A stretch of DNA of 64,000 nucleotides from Mansonella perstans (GCA_037074765.1 JBAMDO010000038.1:186001-250000); one strand, 5' to 3'. Counted from the stretch's first letter, positions 12,601 to 27,000 are shown. Notes: generated from the sequence alone by a model not told the origin. Program-made: numbers and translations.

Positions 12601-15600
12601 TTGGTAGATCTTTTTCTTTTAACATAGTTTATTTTTCTAATTTGTCTGAAGACAAAATTAACTTAAATAAATTTTTTCTATGCATAGACATAATTTCAGA
12701 ATATTTTACACATACACAATAAGTTTCATAGTTTGTTCTTTGTCCTTAATTCTATCTTTGTCTTTTAATTCTTTGTTCATGTCAAAATAGTTTTGAGTTT
12801 CATTTACGATTACGTAATGGGATGGAGTCGTTAATTCTAAGAATAAGGAGATCTCAAAACTGGTATCGTCTCTCAAAAATAAATAAAATAAATTTCAGTT
12901 TGAAGGAAATTTTATTTCGTTAATATTTCCGTATTTCATAGTTATTTCACTAGTAAGATTTGAAGTGTAATAAAATTTTGATTTTGAACAAATGTTTTTT
13001 CAATTATTTCAGGCTTGGCAGAAAATCAAGCATCTCTATAGTAGCCGATGGTGGAGTTTTGATAATGCAGAAAACATCGCTCAAAAATGTTATAATGTCT
13101 CGGTGAATCATGAAAGCAATTTATTTAGTTATTCTTTGACAATATTTTCTGGATTGCATGCTGTTTATGAATCAGCCAAATTGGATAGACGCACGATTTC
13201 GTTACTGTTCATTCTAGCATCATCATTACATGCTTTTGCTCAGTAAGTATAATTAGTGATCCGAGAGCGTCGGTGTATCATTAAAGTAAATTACGAGATA
13301 ATTAGCTTCTTTTATCTTAGCTTTAGAAATTTTTAACGAAGTAGGATTTTTTTCGATTTTGTTTTTCCCATTTTCTCCTTCTTGATTGACAAAATTCATA
13401 AATGATCCAGGATATTTTATTCTGAAAATGAATTTGTTAAATTGTGCACTTTTTGTTCAGTTATATATATATTTATATTTTAAGAATTTGAAATTCGAAA
13501 ATGTTAGAACTCCGAAAAAAAAAAGGAAATTTCATTGCAGGATTTTTGATCTAAAAAGTTATGGTGATTATTATAGAAAGGATTTTCCCATGTTATTGAA
13601 TCAAAGTTTTAAAGTTATGGAAGGCAAGTTGCTTTAAATTTTGTTTAAATATTGTGTTGAAACGCAACTTTTATGCGTACCACCAATTCTATTACAATGA
13701 TTTATATTTGGTTAACTAAAAGTTGTTGAACCATGGCAAGTGAAATGCACGGCAATCATTAAGAACTTACTGTTTGATTTAAAACTGAAATTCATGAGGT
13801 TCCACACAAGTGATCATTAAAGAGTTTCCATATTTTTAAGGTGGGCGGAAAACACTTCAAGCGCTTTTGATGAGTTCTCGTTTTTCACCGGAACGTATAC
13901 CATCATGGCATGATAATTTATTACGATTTTTTGATAGCAAGAGCCATTTGATGTCGATTACATCGTCACATTTCTTTACACCAGTTGTCATTGTAATTGC
14001 CGTTGGCTTAAAACGGCTGGAAAATATTGCCGATATTCAGGTAGATAAAGATAGCAATTTTTTAAAATGAATTGTCTTTTAGTTCAATTTATTGCGTCAC
14101 TTGTTGAATTTTACTTCTTTTTGTTTTTTGACATTTAATGTTTTACAATTTCTAAAATTCTATTTTTCCCACTTTGCTTTTCGTTAAATTTTTCAACTTG
14201 GAAAATTATATAATTCTAGTATTTTAATTTTGACTAAAATTCACATACTATAAACTTTTGAAATTTATCATCTTATATTATGGAAGTAAGACTAAGAAAA
14301 TTCTAAATTTATTTACCAACATTGTTTTCAGAAAGTTCTGGGCAAATCGTACGAGAAAAAACTACGCTTAAATAAGGTGGATGGAGAACAGTTTGCCAGT
14401 ATCTTGAATGGAAATTCTTCGGCAGTTGAGAAGTTCGTTCTAAGGATTTGAAAGAACAAACTTGACTTGAATTTTAAAAAATATTTGTCTGAATAAGAAC
14501 TTTCCAAAACGATTTACACGAGCAAAGATACAAAATTAAATTTAATTTTTTTTTATTCTGATTGCACAACAGTAAGCAAGCCATTTACCAAGCGATCAAT
14601 ATTTATTAGGCATCAGTAATTCTTAGCGAGCGAATTTTGTGAATTCATGCAAAAGCGAAGTAAAGATAGCAAAAAAAATTCCTTGAATATTTCTTTTTAT
14701 TTTATAGATGTGAGAAATTGGCTCAGTTGTTCAAATTCACGAAATCGTCGTTGCTAGATTTGCCACCTGCGGTTGCCATAATTTTATGTGAATTACTTTA
14801 TGAGCAGTCAACAAAAGCGTTACATTTCCTTACGCCTGAAGCACGTCAGAAAGATCGAAGGTTTGTAGCATATATTATTGATTCTAGGCAGAAATGGTTG
14901 TTATCATGTTTTAAGAAACGTGCTCAATATATTTAATAACAATACACTGAATATTTTTACAGGATTAGAAATTTAAACTAAAAATTTGTTTACTGAAGTA
15001 AATTTTAATTAAATCAATTTAAATTTAGTATCAGTATGCATGCTGAATTCTCTGAATTCCAGCAAACTTCTTATTTTTAAGATTGTATTTTCTAAACTTT
15101 CAGTCATATGCCAACTGCAGAAGAAATTTTCCTAATCACACGACGACGATGGGAACAGGATTTGCGATGCATTAATATAATACAAATGCTTGATAGCCGA
15201 CGCCCAATTTTTATACCATCAAATAGCGAAGTAAGTTATATGGATAGTAATATGTTGAATGTATGACTAACTTCTTGCTTACAATCTAGATCATTTTCTA
15301 CTTTTATAATACTTATATAATCTAAAATCATTCACTGAATCAGTAGAATAAAATTTGAAACATTTAAGTGGTTCAAATAAATGAACTTTCTGATCAGGAC
15401 TAAGATCTGTTGGTACTTCTTCAGGCTGTTTCGGAAACGAACCAACGTGAAATGGCTGAACGTCTTCTAAAATCGTTTAGTATGCGTAATATAACTCATT
15501 CTTTTGGACGTTCAACACTTGATTTTCGATCTTTTTCACCTCCCCTCAGTCAACCACGCGCAATACCGCCACTTAATTTACAAGGACGATTACATCCTAC

Positions 15601-18600
15601 AAATACACCAATTGAGTTACCACAAAATGAGGCATGTTTTTTTTATGAAATGAATTTGTTTTTGATAATGAGCGACGCAAATTAGAATAATGAAGGTATC
15701 AGCCAAAGAGCAATTAATGAAATATATATAATGATTTGTTTAACTGCAAAGTATCTTTTAGTAAACCAAAATTTTGGTTTTTAAGCAATTATTAATTTAT
15801 CTTCAATTTCGACTGACTAAAGTGATAAGTTTCTAATATTTAAGTAATAATTTAGCAAACCAAGTTTAAATTAAAACATGGCTTGGTGTCAAATGAATGT
15901 ATTTCATATTTCATTCTAAATTCAAGTTGATTATTTCTATATAATTTGGAAGTATCATTGAATTCGAAGTATTGACATGTAAGGAACATATGATAAAGGA
16001 ATATATAAAGTTAGTTGGCTATTATTGAGGTGCAAAAGCATTGACAGTCGGATCAGTGACATGAATAACTTCATAATGATTAAATATAACTGCAATAAAA
16101 ATGGAAAGATATAAAAAGAGGAATTTTTTTGTAGTTAATCAAACCGATGATCAAATGGGGCGCATTTTACAATGCCGTTGCTGCCGGACTATGTATTGGT
16201 GATTCGAATAGTTTGCGTTTGGATAGTGAATGGCTTGCTATGAGCATCAACAATTTGGTATTAAAATTATTGATCATTTCAGTCTTAAATCGAGAAATAA
16301 TTCGATTATTTTATTAAAGATTGGGTTTGGGGAAAATTATTTATTACCATTAGCAATTTTGATTTATTTTTTACTTCACTGCAGCAAGGACCAGAAGCTG
16401 CTGGTTTAATGTACGCGTTTGGATTAAATGGGCATATAACGAGTATGAATTTGTTTATGATACATGAACTTTTGAGTAGTGGTGATCCGGTGATGAGCAT
16501 TGCAATCCTGCTTGGCTGTGGTGTAAGTCGGCGAGCAACTACTGATGTACAGGTAAAACAGTCTAATATTTTTATGGAAATAAATTACTTCCCAGGCATG
16601 CTTAAAATTGATTCGTTCTTTTATGATAGCTTACATGAACATTTTATAACGATTTCAAATTCACTATAGTTAACACTGGATATTTTTGAAAGCTTTAGTT
16701 AAGCCAGTGAAGTTCTAGCTACTTTTTTTCTGGTTAATACCATGCTTTTGAAATATCGAAATTCCGAACAAAAATTTAAAAATAATAATTCTAATATTGA
16801 TATTGTAGAATGAATCATCATATAGGGGTTATAATGTCATCACTAGAAGTGCAAAAGTTTCAGTGCTGTGCATAACAGATAACATGTTTAATAAATTTTC
16901 TAAAATTGTGATATGATTTTGGAAGTCAGTGCGACCGTGTTTCGCAGAAAAAAGTTTTGATGCGGATTCAGCAAACTTCTTTTGAATGCTTTGCAGTAAA
17001 TTTCAATTTTCAAGCTGGTTTTCAGATGTATAAAATGATGGTAACACATTTACCATTTATGATGGGTCCGACATTACTTGAACTGCATATCGATACGATG
17101 ATTCAAACAGCAGCACTTGTAGCACTTGGCCTTCTATTCGCACAGTCATCACATATGGGTATTTTGAGCCAATTAATCAATGAGATAGGTCGACCTGCCT
17201 GTCCAGATTATGAACCACCAACTGATCGATATTCATATTCTCTTGCTGCGGGTTTTGCTATTGGTCTTATTGCTTTGGGTCAGTCGAATTTCGTCAAATG
17301 ATTTATGGAAGATTATTTTGTTTTTGGTCCGTTAATCATAAATGACAGAGAAGCTACAAATAAAGCAGTGAAATTCATCAAATGTCAAATGTTTTTCCGT
17401 TGAAGATTTTTTTTCATTTATCATTAGCGATTATCAGTATCAAATTTGATAAAATACATTTCTTTTTCTAAATTTTCCTAAATTATAGGGCGTGGAGAAG
17501 ATTTGTTGTCAAGTGTCCCATTTGTAGAACATTATCCTTCAATAGCGTCCAGACTTATCATATTAATGGAAGGAGGATTACGATCATTATGTGTGTTTCC
17601 TTCGACTTCTTCGGAAGGGGCTGCTTCGGGACAGATTAGTACTACCTCAAATTTTTCACAGTCTAATCATGTTCGAGAATCGGAAAATGTTAATCCACAC
17701 TTGACAGGTTGGTTCCATTTTGTTCGTTCATTTTATCTATGAACACCTGTAAGTTAATAAAGTTTATGGATAGCACGCTCACAGAACAAATACGATTTCT
17801 TATAATATATCTCATCTTAATCTTTTTTAAATGTTCCTCATTCTTCCAAAAAAGTGTAGACTTGTGATTGCTGTACTTGTTAATCTAATTGATATTGTCA
17901 TCGAGACTTCAATTATTTATATCTTCAAGATTTCCGGTTCTTTCATCTGTTGTTTTCGAGTTGTACCAAATTCTTTCACATATTTTTTGTCTATCCTAGA
18001 CAGTTGTTTCTCTTTGCGGGTGAAACGTATAATTTTATTTTAAATTTTAGTAATCAACTCTTTTATAATTGTACAGCTGATACTCTTCCCAATCTTTCTT
18101 GTGCATAATTCTTCGCAAAAATTGCATCGAGAAACATCTTCCAAATTCCTATTATTACAGCAAGTCCAGCGGCCGTTGCCTTAGGTCTGATGTATCTTCG
18201 GACAGAGAATAAATGGGCAGCAGAAAGTTTGAAAATTCCCGAAACAATATCAGCGATCGAGGAAATTCGACCTGATCTTATTTTACTCAGGTAAGCATCA
18301 TATTTTGACATTAGTATTAAATTTAGAAATTTTCACGGTGGCTAAAAGACGTACATATATTCCAAAAAAAGAGGCTGAGAGACTTTCTTGAAGTCTGTAC
18401 TGTTGGGAAATTGAGTTCCAGAAGCAGAATGAAATCCAACGATTGAGTTCCAACATCGTTTTTCAATCATTTCAATCATTAATACAGATGATTTTCAGGA
18501 CACTTTGTCGACATCTTGTTTTGTGGAATGAAATAATAGCTACGATGCATTGGGTGGAAGAATCAGTACCTTTAATTGTGCGAAATTATAAGCGGCGTTT

Positions 18601-21600
18601 GTTCAGCGAGCAGTCAAAAGCTCGTAATCGTGATGATGACGATGAAGAAGGCTTACGCACGCTTCAAGCAGCAGTTGATAAACATACCATAGCTCAGGTT
18701 ATTGATATTGCTTAATTTTCTTTTCTACCACTTTATCAGGAGCTATTGCATGAAGCGGTCTAGTGGGAGTAGCAGCTTGCTTCTGAGTCTACCAGCTAAA
18801 GTGATAAGAAAAAAAATGCAAATGATATAAATTCCTAATGATTGTTCATCATCAGTGTGACATATTATGAAGTTTTAGTAGAATATCGGGCATAATTTAG
18901 TATGATATCGGCAGAACTTAACCATCTATTATAACCGATATTTCCTGTTCGAAATATTCTGCGTGACCATATTTTTATCCTTGATTATTTGTTTTCGGTT
19001 ATAAAATTCAAAAAGTTTGGATATCATTTGGAAGCATTAATTCATTATTATGTTAGCAGTTGGTAAACAGATTTAATTCAAAAACTTAAAAAATCATCAG
19101 TTTTTCCGACAGTGTGGTTTTTTTAGACCTACTTGAATGTCGTAGCTGGTGCGTGCTTTGCAATGGCTATTCGTTTTGCATCGACATGGAACTCTGAAGC
19201 CTTTAATATAATCGTAAGTTTGTAGCTCTTCTTCAGTAAAGAGAAACTCAAATGATATTTCTACTCGAATGTTGATTTTGTTGCTACTAGTGGGAATGCT
19301 TTGAATTATTTCATTAAGTTGTTTCTTAGTTTACACATCTAAAGTTACCATTTTTATTTCTTCCAGGAATAGTAATTTCCTAGTTTCCTCACCGATTGTG
19401 TTTTCATTCTCGTTACCATAAGTTCAACCTAATGGATAATGCCCATATATTTCCAGTTTCTTCAATCATTGTTCTATGCTTATGCATACGTAACTTCACA
19501 TTCGGATTTAAGTTATAAAAAATTTTCATAGTACTTAAAAAAAATTTATTTTCTATAAAATACATTCATTTATAGTGGCATTATATAAAAATGGTCTTGC
19601 CATCGGATGTACATCAGGTTAGCAGTAAGCTAAGTCTTGCTGCTGGCGTCACAGCTTGTCTTAATGTGCTGGGTACTCTCATTAACTCCCTTGGCATCGT
19701 ATGTTTTTTTTTTGTATGATTTTTTCTGAAACTTTTCTAAAAATATTGAGTTATTTGGTTGTATGCAAAAAAGAGTTGAGATTTCCAGAACATTGTTTTC
19801 ACTGTTTTATCTTATTCTAGGTAATGTTATTCTTACGAATTTAAGGTGTGTATTACATTAGACATTAGATGTTTTACTTTTTTTTATAAAAAAATAATAA
19901 ATTTTTAGAAATACGAATTTATACAAATCACTGTGAAAAAAAAACTGATTTTACTATTACTATTTTAATTATTTTTTTATTTTAGCTTATGGCTGGTAGT
20001 GGAAATTTACAAGTGTTACGTCTCTGTCGATTAATTCGTGCGCGTGTGACCTTACCGGAAGCGTATCGCGACAATACGTCTCATAGCTTATATGCTGCTG
20101 CAAATACAGTAATGGGAATGTTAATGCTTGGACGTGGGAGGTTCAAATTACTATTATTTTTTTTGTCCGAGAACTTTTTCTGCATTTTAATTTATTTGAA
20201 ATATAAACTGCAAAGTTTAAGAAATATTAAGAGAAAAACTGTTTTATTTATATTGATTTCTTATACAATTAATTACTGTTTCTCTTCTTCGTACTTGTTT
20301 GGATCGTTATACAGACAGAAAAAAATAGTGCTTCCTTGATTATATATTTTATTGACAGTATTAATCTATCTAACGAAACTCATTGCTTATCATCAGTTCT
20401 GCCCAATACACATTTTAATTATAATCTCAATGATCGAGGTGGTTATGAAAAATGGAACTTCCATCATTATTGTTATGTCTGATGATATTTTTTCTCAACT
20501 CAAAGTGCCGTCCTTTTTTTTTTCAGATATGCTTTGAAAACAGACGATTTATCAGTAGCGGCACTCGTTATTTCATTCTTTCCAGTCAGTCCTCATGCAC
20601 TGAGTGATAATCGGTAAGTGACTGATAATTTATTGTGTGTTTTTGATATGATTGGAAGAAAAGAATAAAGAAGGAAAAAAAGTATGGGTTAATCAATAAT
20701 AGGTTAAATTGTTCTCAGAGCCAATTGAAAACTTTGTGAATACGATCTTATTTTTATTCAGATGAATTAATTTCACATCTCTTTACTAATTGTTTATTTA
20801 TTATGTTAATTTATTTATGTAAAGTGCAAATAAACAAACTTCTCTTATTTCTAGAGAGTAATAAGAAAGCAAACATTGATGACTACGTACAGGAATTTAT
20901 TTTTCTAGGACTTATTTACAACCTCTTCGATTACTTTGGGTAATTGCAGCTGAGGAACGTTTGTTATGTTCAATTGATGCAGACACTGAAGAAATGGTAG
21001 AATTGGAGGTTGAAATTTCATTCAAGGTTGAGGTTTTATTTTTCTTTAAAATGACTATTAAGTTGTTCAATCAAGCTAAATTCTTTCAGTTGCATTCAAT
21101 TTTTTTTCCAATTTTTAGCTCCAGAATGAAACGAATCTTTTCATGCTTACCAGTGATCAGGTTGAATTTATGACGTATCATTTGGGTTTATAAGTTTTTC
21201 AAGATTTCAGGGATCTAAAATTATACATCCGGATGTTCTTATTCTTCGTACACCTTGTATTATACCTGAGTTGAGTTTACTAAATAAAGTAAGTGCTTTA
21301 TACAAAACATTGAGAAGTTGCTAAAATCAGGATGAGGCATTGGAAGTAGTATTATTATTAAAGGAATTCTAGAAAAGTATGTATCAAAAAGTATTTTTCT
21401 ATGAATTTTATAATTTATGATAAGTTATTCAAATTGGTCTGTAAGACAGCATTTTTTTAAAATAATTTCTCTTACCTTTTTAAGAATTTAGCAGATTTGC
21501 TCAAAAGCGGCTGGAAGTTTCTTGAACTGCTTATATTGAGGTGGGGCATCTGATGTAATTATAATGAAATCAGACTTTAAAGTCTGAAAAATCCGATATT

Positions 21601-23093
21601 TCGTAATTATCAAGTAATTTCGATAGTATAAAGTTGAACTTTCAGATTCAGATTGGTGGACAAGAGTATGAAAAACAGATTTTTGATTTAAGACATGAAT
21701 CGGACACGCAAAGGTTGGAACAGATTCTGAAAAAGCAGCACGGACGGATGGTAGTAAATTATTTAGGACAGTAAGTTAATGATTCGCTATATTGAATTAA
21801 AGCGGAAATTGTTGACCGGTTTTCACGCATTCCTGCCTTTTTCTCAAAGCATTGAATTGGATATAAGTTTTGGCTCTTTTTTTGCATACCGGAGGGGAGA
21901 GAAAGGTCCTCAGTTTACTTAGCTTGTTTCATGAGTTGTATATAAGACTGTTTTTACTGAAAATCATTTTATCAGATTCTTGATTATTTTTTGATGTCAG
22001 TTCCAATAATGGATAATACAAAAATTAAAAATTTCTAATGAAAATTTCTAATTGTTTAAATATAGGCGAAGTGACGTTATTTTTATTTTTATTTTTGGAT
22101 ATTTTTATGAATTTAGGACATTTCGATATTTCATATCGATTTCGTCTGAAAATGAGCGTAAGACTTTAAGTTGGCTTTGTGTTAAAAGATACTTCATACT
22201 GAACTATCGAAATCTACTAATTAGTGACGCAATTAGCTAAACTTGGATGTAAAAGGAAGTGAAAAAAATGCATTTAATAAATCGATGGTTATCGATTTGG
22301 CCGTTTTTACCGTGTAATTTTTTCTTTTCAGAAAGGAGAAAAAAATTGTTATTGCAACAATAAAGAAAATGTGCAGTGCGGAAAATGATCCAATGTTGAT
22401 GCCAATAAGTGAACATGACTTGATCATTGCAACACAAAAGGATCATGATTTCCATCAAAAATTCGATTTCACCCTACCGGAGATAAAAATTGATATGGAA
22501 AGTGTAGAAGAACTAAATACATCTGCTTTTGGATCATGGATACGAAGTTTCCAGCTCGATAATGGTAGTATTGCAGCTTATGATTACGCTTTCTCATTTG
22601 TTAAGGTATATATATATATATATACAATATTTGTTCTCTTCACTCTAGTAATCTAAAGAAAAGAAACTTCCCTCATTTTTAAGTGTTTTAATGCCACTTG
22701 ATTTTTATTTCTTAATTATGGTTAATGCCTTCGATATCATTTATATGTAACCGATTATTACCGAAAATTGGAAAAAGGAAGTTTTCAATTTAAATTATAC
22801 TACACTGGATTCTGGGATTAAATCTTATCCATCTTTGGTTACATATCTTTGATTGTATATTGTCTCGTTTTAGCTTAATGTATAGCATGTGTCGTTTAGA
22901 TTTGGATAACATTCTGGAATCTAAATTGACAGCATATTTTCAGGATGTGCTTCGAGAAAGTCCACCTCATTTTGCGCGTATTCAATATGATTTGTTGGAT
23001 GCATTTCTCGAGAGAAGTCCATTTGATCAAAATGATGAATGGCCCATTCGTTCAAATGTTATTCCTAATGAGCTTATCACATCGTTAATGTAA
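6630..23093 (+). CDS. ANAPC1: Anaphase-promoting complex subunit 1 (APC1; C. elegans mat-2 type), 5' incomplete
   Basis: Scaffold subunit of the APC/C ubiquitin ligase that drives metaphase-anaphase transition and mitotic exit. About 40 exons give ~1,760 residues against ~1,940 in vertebrates; roughly 110 N-terminal residues were not found. Exons: 6630-6767, 7196-7330, 7536-7600, 7816-7892, 8268-8477, 9056-9133, 9213-9333, 9593-9636, 10064-10161, 10249-10333, 10666-10808, 10870-10998, 11304-11397, 11494-11540, 11633-11693, 11817-12019, 12247-12324, 13013-13242, 13541-13623, 13841-14040, 14332-14432, 14708-14860, 15104-15230, 15425-15631, 16135-16257, 16385-16552, 17026-17278, 17489-17707, 18077-18100, 18161-18290, 18499-18697, 19127-19213, 19576-19698, 19986-20140, 20527-20613, 20909-21026, 21211-21288, 21646-21770, 22332-22605, 22874-23093. 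Order seen: N-terminal beta-propeller blades, a Ser/Thr-rich linker (9056-9636), helical middle, then the proteasome/cyclosome-type repeats (17026-20613) with hallmark strings TDRYSYSLAAGFAIGL, SPAAVALGLMYL, MAGSGNLQVLRLCR. Three introns appear to use GC donors (after 7892, 13623, 15631). The junctions 11397/11494 and 22605/22874 are uncertain. Family assignment is secure; exon ends are hand-placed. Confidence 0.96.
8085..8125. other. Intronic hairpin in a GC-richer island
   Basis: Within an APC1 intron, AGAG-GCCA at 8092-8099 can pair with TGGC-AT-CTCT at 8112-8121, inside a locally GC-richer stretch (about 8040-8170). It could be a structured RNA or a repeat relic. No snoRNA boxes or tRNA arms could be assigned. 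Confidence 0.3.
22606..22624. repeat. TA dinucleotide microsatellite at an APC1 donor
   Basis: A run of about nine TA units begins immediately after the splice donor GT of the exon ending at 22605. Its length is likely to vary between individuals and may affect local assembly. Confidence 0.8.
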
Positions 23094-24005
23094 AGAGTAA
23101 AATTACAATTCTCGACAACTACATTTCCATTCCTTTTTCTTAAATGAACATTTAACACAGTTCATTTTATCATGTTGAAAGTGTTTGAAGTTTAACTCCC
23201 GAGAAACTCGAATTATGTAGCTTTTTTTTTCTTCTGACTCTTTTAAATTGCATATGCTGAAACGACAATTCCGAAATACCATCGTCATCATAGCTGTAAT
23301 GGTTGGTACCATTCTCCTTTTACCATAATACTAATAACATAAAACTCCTTTATCAATTCAATTGCTTCGCGAACAGAAAAAAGGCTGAATAAACCTCCAA
23401 ATCAAAATTTGCTAATCAAATGAACGCAGACATTTCAAATGATATAACATAAAACTTTTCAAGTTAATACGATTTGGCTTTTAGTATAAATAATGCATGA
23501 GGAAATGTTCTCCTTCATTCACTGATTCACTCTGATTGTCATGTAATTTGCTAGAAGAGCATAATTTTTGTCTCACAGAGGTTTTTCACTCATCTGATTT
23601 TTTTTTTACTAAAAGAGCGAAAAATTAGTGATGATTTAAGTGAAACTATACAATAGCGTATTTAAAATTTTATTTTAAATATTACCACAAATCCCGAAAG
23701 CTAACATCAGTTATAGGGATTAAATGTATGATTCAAATTGGACGTAATTTTATATTAGTCCATCAAACATACAATCAAAATTGAAAAATATAAAGCGTTA
23801 TCACAAGGAATAGTTTTAATACAAGAGGCGTATTTTAATAATATAATTAAACCCAAAAACTAATCAAAATTTGAGTGTTCGTCAGGAAGAGGATTGATGC
23901 GTGCAGTGCAATACAGTGGTGTATATTGATTCCATTTGTAAATCAATCGACAAACTAAGACACAAGCGTTATTAAATTTGACGTTTCCTTCTTCAACATC
24001 GAGAA
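23094..24005. other. Convergent 3' region between APC1 and ArfGAP
   Basis: No coding sequence seen. Both flanking genes end here: APC1 (+) at 23093 and the ArfGAP (-) at 24006. A plus-strand AATAAA at 23388-23393 is a plausible APC1 cleavage signal. Confidence 0.6.
23388..23393 (+). promoter_or_regulatory. Candidate poly(A) signal of APC1
   Basis: AATAAA about 295 bases after the APC1 stop, in the tail-to-tail interval with the ArfGAP gene. Chance occurrence cannot be excluded. Confidence 0.4.
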
Positions 24006-27000
24006 TCAGTATCGATCTTGGTTCTGAAAAAAAAAAACCCATTTTTTAAATCTAATTAATTGAAAAATTCCAAAAAAACAATGGTCAGGCCATGTCTGCA
24101 CATTATATCTTTTCAAGTCAATTTCAGATTAACAATTCGATCTGGTACACACACCAGTTTTTCTTCATATTTCATCACGAACTCCAATCGATAATTCATT
24201 ATAATTTACGAAGAATCTTCGAAATCAAGCTGGAAAACGAAGTGCCACAATTTTCCAACCTTTTAGCAAAATGCACCTACAAATGTGAATTCTCTGTTTG
24301 ATATACAAACATGACCAGACACCACTTGTTAAAAACAAAAGAAAAATTAAGGAGAAAATGAAAGAAAAATTCTGAACAGTGATTTTATAGAAAGCAATAC
24401 AGAAGCAATGATAAAAAATCATCCGCGAAATTTTTGCTTATCCATGAAACTCTCTCCAGTGTTTTGCAGGAACTATAAAAATCTTGACTGAAATGGTTGT
24501 TGCTCAGCATATTCTTTTCATTTATATGATCCCACACAAAGATATTCTAGCTTGGCTCATGCTTATCCATTTATCCACTTCCAAAGCTTCCCGACAAACA
24601 CTACCCTTTTTATCTCAGATATTAGAAATGAAATAAACATTCCCATCCTTTCCCGTCACTACTTAAAAAACTCTTAGCAAATGCAAACAAGAAAGTAATT
24701 AACATATTTTAAAAATTCGACTCTCATTTAGCATTATGTTTACCTCATCATTATTTTTATATTTCCTTCGTCTTCGATGAAATTTTTTTCTTCCCTTCTT
24801 TCACTTTATTTTTTCCAATGAAAGCAAAGCAGAGAGGACCTCACTCAAACTGATACCCATGACTGTTTTCATGCTTCCAAAAAATCACTGATATCATATA
24901 TAAAAGCTGAACCACAAAATCAAAAATTTGACGGATTTTCTAGATTTTCTAGTTCTTCATATTTTAAATGACTGCGAAAGAATTTTTTAAGTATGAAGCC
25001 GAAGCTGTCAATCTCTCATGCAGCAGAATGCACAGTTTAGAAAGGACATGAAAGCACATTAACAGAAATTAAACAGTTATATAATTAAGCAAAATAAAGC
25101 TGGAAACCAATGAAATGATCGATAGAGAAAACACAAGCAACACAGACGATTTACCATCAAAGAAACAAAAGACCCGAAAAAAAAAACTCATACTGATGAT
25201 AAACCTTTTTCATTCCGGAAATTATATCTTTGTTCGCTGAAATAAAGCTTTTGGCTGTTTTAATTTTGTCAAACTCTACATATGTGAAAGTGCACTCCAT
25301 AGTTTTTATTCAGACTTTTTGTGTCCTATAGCTGGAATTTTTAATATTCACTATTTCAGGTCAACAAACACTTTCCTAACCTACAGTAGCAGTACAGTAA
25401 CTAAAAGACTCATGACTTTACGAAAATTTTTCCATGTTTGAACAATTTTAAGTTGGAAATAGGAATGAATAAACTTTACAACAGCGAATAGGGGATTGAA
25501 AAAATGTTTACAGCCTAGAGAAAGGAAAAAGTTCATCATTATTGTAACATATTCTCTTCGAAGCGAACTTCAGGAAAACACTGTGATCAAAATAACACAA
25601 AGTGGAATTTATTTTCATACTTATTTACTTTCTTTTATAACTAAATTTCTTAGAAAAACTTCCGAGTTTTCATAAAAACAACAATCAAATATAATCCTTT
25701 CTTTTTTTACTTTTTTGGAAGACTTCCGTGACAATAAAAGCAGGAACAAAAGAAGAAAAATTTAAGTAAATATTTATAAATTAACTTACTGCAAGATAAT
25801 GAGCAAAGGAGTTACTCAGAGATGATAATTTCCCAGCTACTTTGCTGGCACCCATCCTCATACTATCTCTTATTGTCGCCATCTCCGGCATTTGACTCGC
25901 ATAACTATTACCATATGAATTATTTTCGCCGTCACCAAACAAGTCAGCACTGCCAATTCCACTTGAACCTTCGAAACGATTCAATCTACATTGCGCCTCA
26001 TACTAAAACAAAACATCTTTATTTCAAAATTCTAGGTTAAACAATTTGACTTTAGTAGTAAAAAACTTGTTTCCCCATATCTTTTTCCTTTCCTAAAACA
26101 TCATCTTCTAGAAAAATCCTCACATCTACTTGCGGGCCACCAAAATACTGATCAGATGATATTGCTCGTGCATTTGCAAATTTCTTCAATGTACTGTCAT
26201 TGGATGGCTCAGTAACAGCAGCGGTTATAGTTGGCCTCGATCTGAAATGAAATTTCAGTTTTATTTTTGGCAACAAGAACACTTATCTATACAAAAAAAA
26301 GATGAAATTGTTTAATAGAAAACTATCTATAAAATATTTTAATATGCCAATAAAGCCGTTTCTTAAAATTACTCAATTCTGAGTCTACTGCACGCTACTG
26401 GAATCTACACTAGATGGAGCCTTTTGTCACATTCATTACGAACAATACTATCGTATTCTCAAACTTGTATTAGGTTAACAATTATTCGAGAAAAAGTGGA
26501 CGAACGGTTTTTTGATTGTAGTTGTCGAGGTAGGAGTTTCCCAGTTATCAAACAGATCGCTTTCTCCAGTAGTTTTTTTCATGCAGTGATCGTCGATGAT
26601 GCTTGAACTCCGCTCATTCCCTCTAAATTATCATGGATGATAAGATGAAGCAATTTTTAATATTCACGGCAGCAATATCTTTCAATTATATGAAAAACTA
26701 AATGAGAAAAAGAGTATTTCACAGGAAGTTAGATCATTTCTCTCTTCTTATTTTATTTCCGACATTTAAAACTTGCAAAATCGTAGATTTTCTAAACAGA
26801 ACCTTATACCACCGTCAATAATTTCCCATTCGCCTTCTTGCAGACTTGGAGTCGTAGTTTGATTGATAAATCTTGAAATACCTTCCTGAGGAATGGTCTT
26901 GATGCCGCTAGCTACTGAATGACTTCTATTTCCCTTACCAAAGATGGCACCACCACTTCCCATACCGAGACGTTCTACTACGTCTGCCTTACTCTGATCC

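Noticed and set aside
24092..24422. Open frames on both strands in the last ArfGAP intron
   Set aside because: Low-complexity F/I/Y-rich products with no splice signals in register.
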